Source: Prosthecobacter dejongeii (GTDB lineage: Bacteria; Verrucomicrobiota; Verrucomicrobiia; Verrucomicrobiales; Verrucomicrobiaceae). Taken from it: a stretch of DNA of 64,000 nucleotides. Shown here piece after piece: positions 1 to 8,748 of this stretch. Position 1 is the stretch's first letter. Each line of letters starts with the position of its first letter. The notes under the pieces are model-generated. The model saw only the letters and a program-made list of their open reading frames with translations, had not been told where the DNA came from and made no database searches. The stretch covers positions 228,943-292,942 of the forward strand of contig NZ_JACHIF010000004.1 of assembly GCF_014203045.1 (NCBI RefSeq), written 5' to 3'. The translations under genes were made by a program, and so were the position numbers.

Positions 1-713
1 GTTTTGTCGTTCTCACACGCACCGTGGAAGCCTTTGTTGTTAAGGGTTCAATCATTGCTTCCGAAGTGCAGGGACTGCTGATTGTGGGGGGGGCGTTGAC
101 GATTTTACTCGGTAGCTTGCCTGCTATTTTTCAGACCAGCGTAAAACGTTTGTTGGCTTACTCCAGCATCAGTCATGCGGGTTATTTGCTGCTCGCTCTG
201 GGAGCAGGCTCTGCTCGTTTTGACCTAAATCCAGGGGGTGTCGTTGCTTTTTATCTGGCGACTTATTTGCCTATGACCGTTTTAGGTTTCCTCGTGTTGG
301 CTGTTCTGCGTGCACATGGTGGTGGTGAAGATTTGCAGGATTTCCGAGGTTTGTCCAAACGCAGCCCGTTGCTGGCTCTGGCCATGACTCTGGCTCTCGC
401 CTCGTTGGCGGGTTTGCCATTGACAGCTGGTTTCATGGGGAAACTCTTTGTGTTTACCGGGCTTGTGGATCAAGCCGCTTGGGGGGCTCTCGTCTGTGCT
501 GTGATCGGCGCGGCTACAGGGTTCTACTACTACTTCCGGGCTATCTTGGTAATGTATACAAGCGATTCTCAGAAAGCTGATCTCTTAAAGCTTTCCGTTG
601 GTACAAAAATTGGTGCTGCTGCCCTCGCGGTGGTGATTGTGGTGATCGGGGTTTACCCGAAGCCTCTCCAGCATCTCCTGATGCCGGCAACGGTTTCGGT
701 GGTTGCTCACTGA
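1..713 (+). CDS. nuoN: NADH-quinone oxidoreductase subunit N, C-terminal part (cut by window edge)
   Basis: Membrane subunit of respiratory complex I, part of the proton-pumping arm in the inner membrane. The frame is open from the left edge (codons begin at position 3), so this is only the last ~237 residues of a protein normally about 480 long; the GTG at 24 is internal, not a start. The segment KRLLAYSSISHAGY, several long hydrophobic helices, and TAGFMGKLFVF with its conserved lysine are typical of the antiporter-like subunits. NuoL and NuoM are the alternatives, but the protein ends soon after the last helix, which fits NuoN. nuoN is usually last in the nuo operon, so the rest of the operon probably lies to the left. 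Confidence 0.88.
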   Translation, partial: FVVLTRTVEAFVVKGSIIASEVQGLLIVGGALTILLGSLPAIFQTSVKRLLAYSSISHAGYLLLALGAGSARFDLNPGGVVAFYLATYLPMTVLGFLVLAVLRAHGGGEDLQDFRGLSKRSPLLALAMTLALASLAGLPLTAGFMGKLFVFTGLVDQAAWGALVCAVIGAATGFYYYFRAILVMYTSDSQKADLLKLSVGTKIGAAALAVVIVVIGVYPKPLQHLLMPATVSVVAH

Positions 714-781
714 GTTTTTGGAAGAATTGAGAGATTGTGAATGCAACAAGCGTCGTTGAGAGACGTTTGTTCACGCTCTTT

Positions 782-1648
782 ATGAAGTTCTCCGTCGCTT
801 GTCTGTTTCTTGCTCTCAGTTTTAGTCTCCACGCTGCCCCCCAGGATGACCAATATGTCTTGGGGCCAGACTCCCAAGTACAATCGGGAGTGCCGCAAGG
901 GAAGGTGACCCAAATGCCGGCTTGGACTGAGTCTAAGATCTTTCCGGGGACCTCCCGAGATTGGTGGGTGTATGTGCCTGCCCAGTATTCCAAAGAGAAG
1001 CCAGCCTCGGTCATGGTCTTTTGTGATGGAGCGGGTTTCGTAAAACCTGACGGCCAGTTTCGCGCTCCAGTGGTCTTTGATAACCTGATTGCCAAAGGTG
1101 AGATGCCAGTCACGATCGGCATTTTCATTCAGCCCGGCTCCTTCCCGAATAAGGATCCGAAGGTGAAGGCCCGCAGCAATCGCAGCTTTGAATATGATTC
1201 TTTGGGTGATCTTTACGCCCGTTTTCTACTGGAAGAAATTTTGCCTGCTGTGGCGAAAGACTATAATCTGAGCAGCAACCCTGACGACCGAGCTATCTGT
1301 GGAAATAGCAGTGGTGGGATCTGTGCCTTCACGGTGGCGTGGGAAAAACCAGATTCATTTCGCAAGGTGGTGAGTCACATTGGGTCTTTTACCAATATTC
1401 GTGGTGGCCATGTTTACCCTGCTTTGATTCGGAAGACGGATAAGAAGCCTCTCAAAGTCTTTTTACAGGATGGAAAAAACGATCTGGATAACCAATTCGG
1501 TAATTGGCCTTTGGCGAATCAAGACATGGCTGCGGCATTAAAATTTGCCGGCTATGATTACCAATTTGTGCTGGGTGAAGGAACTCATAACGGCAAACAT
1601 GGGGCTGCCATGTTGCCTGACACCCTGCGCTGGCTTTGGAAAAAATAG
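782..1648 (+). CDS. exported esterase of the enterochelin-esterase (Fes/IroE) type
   Basis: Predicted secreted alpha/beta hydrolase, 288 residues. A GTG at 737 would add 15 residues, but ATG 782 puts a clean signal peptide ([19 protein letters not shown]) at the very N-terminus, so it is preferred. The nucleophile elbow is GNSSGG (Ser about residue 176); a conserved [14 protein letters not shown] block precedes it and THNGKHGA near the C-terminus supplies the likely catalytic His. This is the layout of putative esterases related to enterochelin esterase; the natural substrate is unknown. The next gene starts 37 bp downstream and encodes an SMP-30-like protein. The same two domains occur as one fused protein at 13602-15374, so the pair probably act together. 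Confidence 0.8.
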   Translation: MKFSVACLFLALSFSLHAAPQDDQYVLGPDSQVQSGVPQGKVTQMPAWTESKIFPGTSRDWWVYVPAQYSKEKPASVMVFCDGAGFVKPDGQFRAPVVFDNLIAKGEMPVTIGIFIQPGSFPNKDPKVKARSNRSFEYDSLGDLYARFLLEEILPAVAKDYNLSSNPDDRAICGNSSGGICAFTVAWEKPDSFRKVVSHIGSFTNIRGGHVYPALIRKTDKKPLKVFLQDGKNDLDNQFGNWPLANQDMAAALKFAGYDYQFVLGEGTHNGKHGAAMLPDTLRWLWKK

Positions 1649-1685
1649 GTGGGTTATTTTGACTCAACATTTGGTTATTCACTTT

Positions 1686-2564
1686 ATGAAATATCTCGCT
1701 TTTTTGTCTTTAGCTTTCTTCCCCTTGCTGTCCTTTGGTCAGGACACCTCGTTGCATGAATACCTCAGCGATGACCAGCCCTGGAAGGAAGCAGTCTCGG
1801 GTTATACCTTTACAGATGGCCTTTGCACTGATGCTGCAGGCAATTTGTTTTTTACCGATGTAAAAGCAGGCAAGGGCATCTACAAGCTGGATGTCGTGAC
1901 GGGCAAAACGGATTTATTCCTGGATAATCTACCTGGTATCAGTGGTCTCCAAATCGGCCCTGATGGGCGTTTTTATGCCTGTCATAATCGGGAACAACGT
2001 ATCATCGCCATCACGATGAAAGGTGAAGTGGAGGTGCTCTTAACAGGCGTGAAGTGCAATGATCTTGTGGTCAGCAAAAAGGGGCATTTGTATTTCTCGG
2101 AAACCCCGACACAGCGCATCCATCTCATCACCCAAGATAAGAAGCATCTCATCGCAGATGAAGGCCATGTGGCGAAGCCGAATGGCATCACTATATCTCC
2201 GGATGAAGCGACATTGGCTGTTTCGGAGCATGGAGGTAAGCATGTGTGGACTTGGCGGATCGAAGAAGACGGCACCCTTACTGGAGGCGCTCCATTCATG
2301 ACCATGTGGTTGCCAGTGGGAAAGGAAACGGCTGCTGGAGATGGAGCAACCACGGAATCTAAGGGCCGCTATTTCGTCACGACGGACTTGGGCATTCAGA
2401 TCTTTGATCCGGCGGGTCGTCTAGCGGGTATCATTGCTAAGCCTGTGATGGATGGCAAAATCGTCAGTGCGGAGTTTGCAGGTAAAGACCACGATCTTTT
2501 GTATGTCGCGTCAGGGGATAAGATCTTCAGCCGCAAGCTTAAGGTGAGCGGTTACTTTCGTTAA
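1686..2564 (+). CDS. exported SMP-30/gluconolactonase/LRE-like beta-propeller protein
   Basis: Predicted secreted six-bladed beta-propeller of the SMP-30/gluconolactonase family, 292 residues. The frame is open from 1545, but ATG 1686 begins a signal peptide (MKYLAFLSLAFFPLLSFGQ) and lies just after the previous stop, so it is the likely start. Propeller signatures include GLCTDAAGNLFFTDV, GPDGRFYACHN, KPNGITISPDE and the C-terminal GRYFVTTDLGIQIFDPAGR. Family members are lactonases or bind ligands through a metal site of Glu/Asn/Asp residues; which reaction this one performs cannot be told. The C-terminal ~70 residues clearly match the end of the fused protein at 13602-15374. Confidence 0.8.
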   Translation: MKYLAFLSLAFFPLLSFGQDTSLHEYLSDDQPWKEAVSGYTFTDGLCTDAAGNLFFTDVKAGKGIYKLDVVTGKTDLFLDNLPGISGLQIGPDGRFYACHNREQRIIAITMKGEVEVLLTGVKCNDLVVSKKGHLYFSETPTQRIHLITQDKKHLIADEGHVAKPNGITISPDEATLAVSEHGGKHVWTWRIEEDGTLTGGAPFMTMWLPVGKETAAGDGATTESKGRYFVTTDLGIQIFDPAGRLAGIIAKPVMDGKIVSAEFAGKDHDLLYVASGDKIFSRKLKVSGYFR

Positions 2565-2640
2565 AAGGGACACTTCCGTTTGAGAAGACCTTACCGGTGG
2601 CTCCACGAAGGAACGGGTGTTTGGGTAGCGTATCTTGAAA

Positions 2641-4074
2641 ATGCGTTACCTCTTTCTTCTGATTGCTTGCAGCCTTGGTTCTATTTTAGCGCAAGAGCCA
2701 GCCAAAAAATTGCTAGCTGGAGCGGCTATCAGTAATATCACTCCTTCTATTGGTGGAGCTATTGTGGGAGGCTTCTCCCCTTTTCCGTCCACGCACATTC
2801 ATGACGATTTGCATGCACGTTGCCTCGTACTCGATAATGGTGAAAAACGCTTGGCCATTGTGGTTTGTGATCTTCTGGGTGGAGCTAGGCAGATGTTTGA
2901 TGAAGCTGCAAGATTGATCCAAGTCAAAACGGGTATTCCCCGTGAGTGTGTTCTGATGTCTGCCACCCACACGCACTCTGCCAGCAGTGCTTTGAGCGAA
3001 AATCGCTATTCGCTGGATGAGCCTCTGAGTGAATACCAGACCTTTGTTGCTGGACGCATCGCTGATGGAGTAACTCGTGCTCTCAATAACCTTACTACTG
3101 CACAAATCGGTTGGGCTGTTGGGCAAGAGCCGGATCAGGTCTTCAATCGCCGCTGGTTTATGAAGGAAGGGACGGTGCCGCCCAATCCTTTTGGCGGGAT
3201 TGACAAGGTGAAAATGAACCCACCTCGAGGCGCGAATTTGGTCAAACCTGCCGGGCCCACAGATCCAGACGTATCTGTAATATCTCTCCAAACTCTTGAG
3301 GGTAAACCTTTGGCTGTCCTGGCGAATTATTCCCTTCATTATGTGGGGGATGTAGGCCCTGGGCATATCTCAGCTGATTACTTCGCAGTCTTTTGTGATC
3401 GTTTGCAACAGTTGTTAGGCGCAGATCGGCAGGAAGTGCCTTTCGTGGCTATGTTAAGCAATGGCACCAGTGGTAACATCAATAACAACGATTATTCGAA
3501 ACCTGCGGACAAAGCCGGCCCCCCTTATAGTAAGATCCGGGCGGTGGCGGATGATGTGGCCAAGGTTGCCTTTGAGGCAATCAAGGGAATCAAATATCAG
3601 ACCTGGGTGCCTTTGGATTCACGCTTCAGCGAACTGAAGTTGGAAGCTCGCCGTCCCACAGCCGAGCAATTGGCGCGTGCAGAGGCGATCTTGGCTAAAC
3701 CACGTGTGCTGGGGGGCAAGAATTTATTGGAGGTGGTGTATGCGGAGAGGACGCTGAAGCTGCGTGATGTAGCGCCTCATATTGATCTACCGTTGCAGAC
3801 TCTACGCATCGGTGAGGCGGGCATCTGCGCGATTCCCTGTGAGACTTTTGTTGAAACTGGGCTTGAGATCAAATTGAAAAGTCCGTTTCGACCTTCGTTT
3901 ACCCACAGCATTGCTGGGGGTTATTATGGTTATTTGCCGACGCCTGAGCATCATCAACTGGGCGGGTATGAGACTTGGCTGGGAACGAATCGGCTCGAGG
4001 TCCAAGCCAGCACGAAGATCACACTTAGGCTTCTTGAAATGCTACAGAGCATGAAAGGCTTCGGTCCTCCTTGA
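2641..4074 (+). CDS. exported neutral/alkaline ceramidase-like protein
   Basis: Predicted secreted protein of 477 residues related to the N-terminal catalytic domain of neutral/alkaline non-lysosomal ceramidases. A TTG at 2635 is in frame, but ATG 2641 (MRYLFLLIACSLGSILAQ) gives the signal peptide directly. The family's zinc-site block is visible as LMSATHTHSASS around residue 110, preceded by VCDLLGG; a second His-containing block is ANYSLHYVGD. It lacks the C-terminal immunoglobulin-like domain of true ceramidases, as in many proteins of this family from Planctomycetes and Verrucomicrobia, so the substrate need not be ceramide. Neighbouring exported hydrolases on the same strand suggest a scavenging role. 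Confidence 0.75.
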   Translation: MRYLFLLIACSLGSILAQEPAKKLLAGAAISNITPSIGGAIVGGFSPFPSTHIHDDLHARCLVLDNGEKRLAIVVCDLLGGARQMFDEAARLIQVKTGIPRECVLMSATHTHSASSALSENRYSLDEPLSEYQTFVAGRIADGVTRALNNLTTAQIGWAVGQEPDQVFNRRWFMKEGTVPPNPFGGIDKVKMNPPRGANLVKPAGPTDPDVSVISLQTLEGKPLAVLANYSLHYVGDVGPGHISADYFAVFCDRLQQLLGADRQEVPFVAMLSNGTSGNINNNDYSKPADKAGPPYSKIRAVADDVAKVAFEAIKGIKYQTWVPLDSRFSELKLEARRPTAEQLARAEAILAKPRVLGGKNLLEVVYAERTLKLRDVAPHIDLPLQTLRIGEAGICAIPCETFVETGLEIKLKSPFRPSFTHSIAGGYYGYLPTPEHHQLGGYETWLGTNRLEVQASTKITLRLLEMLQSMKGFGPP

Positions 4075-4173
4075 ATGTTTAGAAAGACCTGTGAGATCTT
4101 GTGAAGGAGCCTTCATTGTCCTGACTATTTCTTGATGGTTGCTGGTTTCTCAGTCCGTATTGCCATCCTCATC

Positions 4174-5859
4174 ATGCGTGCCTTTTTATTCTCTTGTTTG
4201 TGTCTTTGTCTGCTGCCTTTGCATGCTGCTTTGCCGGAGGCACAACGAATTCTTTTTCTGGGGGATAGCATCACCTATGCTGGCACTTATGTGCAGATCA
4301 TTGAGGCGGCGCTGGTGGCCCAGCATCCGGAGGAGCGTTATCAGATTCTGAATCTTGGATTGTCGAGCGAGACTGTTTCAGGATTGTCGGAAGACGGGCA
4401 TGCTGGGGGTAAGTTTCCTCGACCTGATCTGCATGAGCGACTGGATCGTGTGTTGGCTAAGATCAAACCTCAGCTCGTCGTCGCCTGTTACGGAATGAAT
4501 GATGGCATCTACTATCCGTTAAGCCCAGAGCGATTGAAAGCCTACCAAGAGGGCATGAAAAAGCTGCGGGAAAAAGTCATGGCCATTGGAGCTTCGATCA
4601 TTCACCTTACTCCTCCTGTTTTTGACCCGATGCCGATTCAAGCGCGTGTTTTGCCAGCAGGATTGAAAGATTATCCTCAGCCATATTCAGGTTATGATGA
4701 AGTGTTGGCCGCATATGCCCAGTGGCTGCTGGACCAGCGTGGTGCAGGGTGGCAGGTCCTGGATGTGCATGGGGCGATGACCAAGGCGCTAGCTGTCGCC
4801 CGCCGTAGTCAGGCGGACTTTAGTTATTCTAAAGATGGTATTCACCCCAATGCTGCGGGGCATTTGGTGATGGCTGGCCCTCTTCTGGATCAGTGGGGTT
4901 TAATGGTGACGGCGGATGGCCAACCTGCACACGTGAATGGAGCGGCTATTTTTGAAGCAATTCAGAAAAAGCAAAATTTGTTACGCGATGCCTGGTTAAC
5001 GGAAACGGGGCATAAACGCCCTGGCGTGAAGGTGGGGCTGCCTCTGGCGGAAGCGGAAGAACAAGCCGCTGTACTGGATAAAAAAGCTCGTGAGCTGGCC
5101 CATGTTTCCACCGCGCAGGTGCTTCCTGGAACGACTTCGAACTGGAATGGCTACACTAAGAACGAATTCACCGTGGATGGGAAAATGGTCTCTGTTGTCG
5201 TGCCTAAAGTGGTTGCACCGGGCAAGCCCTGGGTATGGCATGGCGAATTTTTTGGCCATAAGCCTGCGCCTGACATTGCTCTGCTGGGGAAGGGCTATCA
5301 CATCGTGTACATGAAAGTGCCGGACATGCTGGGCTCTCCACCAGCGGTGAAGCACTGGAATGCGTTGTATCAAGAGCTCACGACTCAGCATGGCTTCAGC
5401 GCCAAACCTTCTTTGGTGGGGCTAAGTCGTGGAGGTTTGTATTGCTACAATTGGGCGGCTGCAAATCCTGATAAAGTTTCCTGTATCTATGCGGATGCAC
5501 CGGTGTGTGATTTTAAAAGTTGGCCTGGAGGTAAAGGGAAGGGGAAGGGGGACCCTAAAAACTGGGCGCTAATCCTGAAACTGTGGAGGTTTAAAGATGA
5601 GGCGGAAGCTTTGGCCGCCAAGGTGAATCCGGTAGATCAACTGGAACCGCTGGCTAAAAACGGAGTGGCGCTTTTGCATGTGTATGGCGATGCCGATGAT
5701 GTAGTGCCGTGGGAAGAAAATACAGGTGTCATTGCCCAGCGCTACAGGGCTCTCGGCGGCAGCATTACGCTTATTGCCAAACCAGGGGTGGGGCATCACC
5801 CGCATGGATTGGATGACAGCCAGCCCATTGTGGATTTCATTTTGAAGCACACACGTTGA
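4174..5859 (+). CDS. exported two-domain hydrolase: SGNH/GDSL esterase fused to alpha/beta hydrolase
   Basis: Predicted secreted protein of 561 residues with two separate esterase folds. ATG 4174 opens a signal peptide (MRAFLFSCLCLCLLPLHA); the in-frame TTG 4132 is less likely. The first half is an SGNH hydrolase: ILFLGDSIT (block I, Ser), YGMNDG (block III, Asn) and DGIHPNAAGH (block V, Asp/His). The second half, from about residue 310, is an alpha/beta hydrolase with the elbow GLSRGG, HVYGDADDVVP (acid) and GVGHHPHG (His). The combination suggests successive removal of ester groups from one polymer, for example acetylated polysaccharide; that is inference. It stands alone between genes of unrelated function. 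Confidence 0.8.
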   Translation: MRAFLFSCLCLCLLPLHAALPEAQRILFLGDSITYAGTYVQIIEAALVAQHPEERYQILNLGLSSETVSGLSEDGHAGGKFPRPDLHERLDRVLAKIKPQLVVACYGMNDGIYYPLSPERLKAYQEGMKKLREKVMAIGASIIHLTPPVFDPMPIQARVLPAGLKDYPQPYSGYDEVLAAYAQWLLDQRGAGWQVLDVHGAMTKALAVARRSQADFSYSKDGIHPNAAGHLVMAGPLLDQWGLMVTADGQPAHVNGAAIFEAIQKKQNLLRDAWLTETGHKRPGVKVGLPLAEAEEQAAVLDKKARELAHVSTAQVLPGTTSNWNGYTKNEFTVDGKMVSVVVPKVVAPGKPWVWHGEFFGHKPAPDIALLGKGYHIVYMKVPDMLGSPPAVKHWNALYQELTTQHGFSAKPSLVGLSRGGLYCYNWAAANPDKVSCIYADAPVCDFKSWPGGKGKGKGDPKNWALILKLWRFKDEAEALAAKVNPVDQLEPLAKNGVALLHVYGDADDVVPWEENTGVIAQRYRALGGSITLIAKPGVGHHPHGLDDSQPIVDFILKHTR

Positions 5860-5911
5860 GTCTGGTTTTTGTGCTGGAGCATGGGGACCTTCGGCCCTAT
5901 CAGAGTCTATC

Positions 5912-6898
5912 ATGACGGATGAATCCCTTCACGAGCGCGAACTTGGCGGCCAGTTGTTGGCTTCTGTATCACGCTCCTTTTACCTGACGCTGAAAGCTCT
6001 ACCCCGGGAATTGCGTGAGCCGATCTCTCTCGCCTATCTCTTGGCCAGAACCGCAGACACCATTGCTGATACGGCGGCGGTGCCTGCTGAAGTGCGTTTA
6101 AACTGCCTGCGGGATTATGAGAGGCTGGTGCAAGGACAGGGAAACGCGGTGAATCCCTTGGCGGAGACAATCCAGACACGGTTTGTTTCCCTTCAAGAAG
6201 ATGAGGCTGAAAGGCGCCTCATGGAGCGTTTTGCTGATGGGGTGGCGTGGTTGGGAACTATCGGCGAGGTTCCGTTGAAGGCCATTCGAGAAGTCTTGCA
6301 CCATATCATTCAAGGGCAGATTTTGGATATCCAGCGATTCCCTGATGATGGTGAGGTTCGGGCGCTGAACAATGAGGCTGAGCTGGATGAATACACTTGG
6401 CTTGTCGCTGGGTGTGTGGGGGAGTTTTGGACAGAAATGTGTGCGGCTGAAAAGCCCGATTCGCTTGATTCGCGGGTTTCAATTGAGCAAATGAAAAGCT
6501 GGGGAGCCGATTTTGGCAAGGGGCTTCAACTCATCAATATCCTGCGGGATGTGGGGGAAGATGGGCGTGACGGCCGCTGTTATCTTCCGGGTGGATTGCA
6601 AGGTGAGGCGCAGCTGAAGGCTGCGTGGTCTCACTGGCTAGTCATTTGCCGCCAGCGCTTGCAGTGTGGGCTCCTGTATGTGCAACATGTCAGCGATGGA
6701 AAGCTGCGTTATGCCACTGCCTTGCCTTTATTGTTAGGTGCAAAAACGGTGCGACGCATGGAGGCTGCTAGTTGGGAGCAGGTGCAGCAAGGGATTAAAA
6801 TCAGCCGATTGGACGTGGCTATGATTCTAGCGGAAGCGGCAGTTGCCTGCCGGAAGCCTGAGAATTTGGAAAAGCTGTTCGTTAAATTGGCGGGATGA
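5912..6898 (+). CDS. squalene/phytoene synthase family protein (squalene-synthase-like)
   Basis: Head-to-head prenyl synthase, 328 residues. The first substrate-binding region is SRSFYLTLKALP followed by ARTADTIADT (Asp-rich DxxxD motif), and the second is LINILRDVGED, the two metal-binding motifs of the family. The SRSF start and overall order resemble farnesyl-diphosphate farnesyltransferase (squalene synthase) more than CrtB, so squalene, the hopanoid/sterol precursor, is the likely product; phytoene-type activity cannot be excluded. The start is ATG 5912. No other isoprenoid gene is next to it, so the pathway partner genes must be elsewhere. Confidence 0.82.
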   Translation: MTDESLHERELGGQLLASVSRSFYLTLKALPRELREPISLAYLLARTADTIADTAAVPAEVRLNCLRDYERLVQGQGNAVNPLAETIQTRFVSLQEDEAERRLMERFADGVAWLGTIGEVPLKAIREVLHHIIQGQILDIQRFPDDGEVRALNNEAELDEYTWLVAGCVGEFWTEMCAAEKPDSLDSRVSIEQMKSWGADFGKGLQLINILRDVGEDGRDGRCYLPGGLQGEAQLKAAWSHWLVICRQRLQCGLLYVQHVSDGKLRYATALPLLLGAKTVRRMEAASWEQVQQGIKISRLDVAMILAEAAVACRKPENLEKLFVKLAG

Positions 6899-6971
6899 TC
6901 ACATGGCTTTCTCTCAAAAGGTAGATATGCGTCAAGGTTGCATTTTCGTTCTGACGTATGTAGCTCTGGGC

Positions 6972-8279
6972 ATGCGATATTTCGCGCTTACACTTTCCCT
7001 CATAGGTTTATTAGGAATCACGGCCTGCAAACGGATCGAATCCAAATTGGATCGTCTTGCGAGGGCTGCGGGCATCACGCAAGATCCACCACCTCCCCCT
7101 AAGGTAGCGGAACCAGTGCTCACTCCAGAACAGGAAGCGATGGAGAAACGTTTGCAAGAAAGCTCTGTGTTTGAGGCTGCAAAAGCGGAGGATCTTGTGC
7201 CCAAGGCTGTAGCTTTCGAGTTAAATAAATCTGCGGTGGTTTCTATTTTGGGGTATCATGATTTTAAAGAACGTGGCGGTAGCCCGATGATCATTGCTGC
7301 CTCAAAGTTTCGAGAGCAGATGAAGGCCATTAAGGATTCTGGTATTCCGGTGGTTCCTCTCAGTGATGTTTTAGCTTGGCGTAAGGGATTGAAGAATATC
7401 CCGGAAGAGTGTCTTGTAATCACGATGGATGATGGGTGGGAGGGGGTATATACCTATGCTTACCCGGTGCTTAAAGAGTACGGTTTCCCCTTCACTGTAT
7501 ATGTCTATAAAAAGTATGTTAACATAGGTGGGCGCAGTTTGAGTTGGGAGCAAATTAAGGAGATGATGAAATATGGCTGTGAGATCGGTAGCCACAGTGT
7601 TTCTCATGAAAGTCTGCGTGCGAAAAAAGGACGCAGCGAGGCAGAGCATCTTCAGTGGGTCTTGGCTGAACTGAAAGATTCGAAAGAATTCCTTGAGAAG
7701 AATCTCGGCAGGCCCTGCACCAGCTTTGCCTATCCTTTCGGGATCTTTGATGACGCAATGGCGGAAACGGGGCTGCAAGTGGGCTATGAAACTCTGGTGA
7801 CGGTCAATAGCCAAAAAGTAAATTGGGATACTCCGATGGGTAAAATCGGGCGCTTCATCATCCACGGGGAAAGCGATACGAACTTCAAGCTAGCCACCAG
7901 TTTCCGAGGTCGTGGGGATGTCACATCGAATCATTTCATCAAAGCGGATGCTAAAGATGCCGAAGGTCATCAACTCATCACCTTGAGCCCCGCACCGGAG
8001 GAAGTCATCACGGAGCGCAGACCTACAATCAAGGCTAGTTTGACTCGTGTCGGCACGGTGGTTCCGGAGAGTGTGCGGCTGCGGATCGCCGGTTTAGGGC
8101 CTGTGCCTGCTGTGTATGATCCAGCCAGCATGACTGTCAGTTATCGTTTGCCTTACCGCCTGCGCCGGCAGGACTGCGCGGTTACTTTGAGCTTTAAGAG
8201 AGCGGAGGGAATGCCAGATGAAGTGGTGACTTGGCGGTTCAAACTGGACCTTGAGGCCAGTTACCTCCCCCAGTCCTAA
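6972..8279 (+). CDS. lipoprotein polysaccharide deacetylase (NodB domain)
   Basis: Predicted lipid-anchored carbohydrate esterase (CE4/NodB fold), 435 residues from ATG 6972. That start places a lipoprotein signal (MRYFALTLSLIGLLGITAC, lipobox GITAC) at the N-terminus; in-frame ATGs exist at 6903 and 6930. A proline-rich linker (PPPPPKVAEP) follows. The NodB domain shows VITMDDGWEG (catalytic Asp pair), GSHSVSHESL (metal His residues) and SFAYPFGIFDD. The C-terminal ~120 residues are a separate beta-rich region with no clear family. The substrate is probably an acetylated surface or imported polysaccharide. A second, shorter deacetylase lies at 29631. Confidence 0.8.
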   Translation: MRYFALTLSLIGLLGITACKRIESKLDRLARAAGITQDPPPPPKVAEPVLTPEQEAMEKRLQESSVFEAAKAEDLVPKAVAFELNKSAVVSILGYHDFKERGGSPMIIAASKFREQMKAIKDSGIPVVPLSDVLAWRKGLKNIPEECLVITMDDGWEGVYTYAYPVLKEYGFPFTVYVYKKYVNIGGRSLSWEQIKEMMKYGCEIGSHSVSHESLRAKKGRSEAEHLQWVLAELKDSKEFLEKNLGRPCTSFAYPFGIFDDAMAETGLQVGYETLVTVNSQKVNWDTPMGKIGRFIIHGESDTNFKLATSFRGRGDVTSNHFIKADAKDAEGHQLITLSPAPEEVITERRPTIKASLTRVGTVVPESVRLRIAGLGPVPAVYDPASMTVSYRLPYRLRRQDCAVTLSFKRAEGMPDEVVTWRFKLDLEASYLPQS

Positions 8280-8334
8280 ACGAGAGTTAAAGAGCGAAAA
8301 TCTCCGAGATTAAGTTTAACCTACGATGTGTAAA

Positions 8335-8377
8335 AAGGTTTAACCTTTGATTGACACGGGTTTAGTTTCCTTAAACT
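8335..8377 (+). promoter_or_regulatory. candidate sigma70 promoter with adjacent inverted repeat
   Basis: TTGACA at 8351-8356 is a perfect -35 hexamer; TAAACT at 8372-8377 could be the -10 but leaves only a 15-bp spacer. Immediately upstream, AAGGTT-T-AACCTT (8335-8347) is a perfect 6-bp inverted repeat that could bind a regulator; a half copy, TTTAACCT, occurs at about 8315. It would drive the small gene at 8413. Confidence 0.4.
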
Positions 8378-8412
8378 GTAACTAGCTTAGTTCTATTCAT
8401 CCAACATAACTT

Positions 8413-8664
8413 ATGGCCAGTTCATCCCTTCCTTCTGTTGATCAACTCACCCGCGCTCTGGAAATCACCAAGCAAATTGAAAGATTGCAGGCTGAATTGG
8501 CCTCAATCCTCGGTGGCGATAGCAAAGCCGCCAAGAGACTGGCTAAGGCTGATAAAGTGGATGGTCGCAAAACGCGTATCATGTCTCCTGAAGCCAAGGA
8601 AAAAATCGCTGCCGCCCAGCGCCTCCGCTGGGCTAAGCAGAAGAAGGCTGACAAAAAAGTCTAA
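8413..8664 (+). CDS. small basic protein of unknown function, N-terminal coiled coil
   Basis: An 83-residue protein that I cannot assign to a function. Residues 8-35 (VDQLTRALEITKQIERLQAE) have a heptad pattern and probably form a coiled coil; the C-terminal half is strongly basic and carries SPEAKEKIAAAQRLRWAKQ, a short motif seen in small proteins of Verrucomicrobia and related phyla, often near DNA-binding domains. It has no signal peptide and no membrane segment. It has its own candidate promoter and stands between a deacetylase and a LysR gene. A nucleic-acid-binding role is possible from charge alone; this is inference. Confidence 0.65.
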   Translation: MASSSLPSVDQLTRALEITKQIERLQAELASILGGDSKAAKRLAKADKVDGRKTRIMSPEAKEKIAAAQRLRWAKQKKADKKV

Positions 8665-8670
8665 TTGAAA

Positions 8671-8697
8671 GAGGGCCAGACTCCCTCCCATTTTCTT
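8671..8697 (+). terminator. weak candidate terminator after the small gene
   Basis: A short stem GAGGG / CCCTC with a 7-nt loop is followed by CCATTTTCTT, 7 bp after the stop of the 83-residue gene. The stem is only 5 bp, so support is modest. Confidence 0.3.
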
Positions 8698-8719
8698 GCC
8701 TCACGAAGGCTCCAAGCGT

Positions 8720-8748
8720 AATGCCGTAGATCATGGATCTGCGGCATT
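8720..8748 (+). promoter_or_regulatory. 13-bp hairpin whose loop is the LysR start codon
   Basis: AATGCCGTAGATC (8720-8732) and GATCTGCGGCATT (8736-8748) pair over all 13 positions (12 Watson-Crick, one G-U in RNA) and enclose exactly ATG (8733-8735), the start codon of the LysR gene. It could hide the ribosome start in the mRNA, or act as a palindromic operator at the DNA level. Confidence 0.6.
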
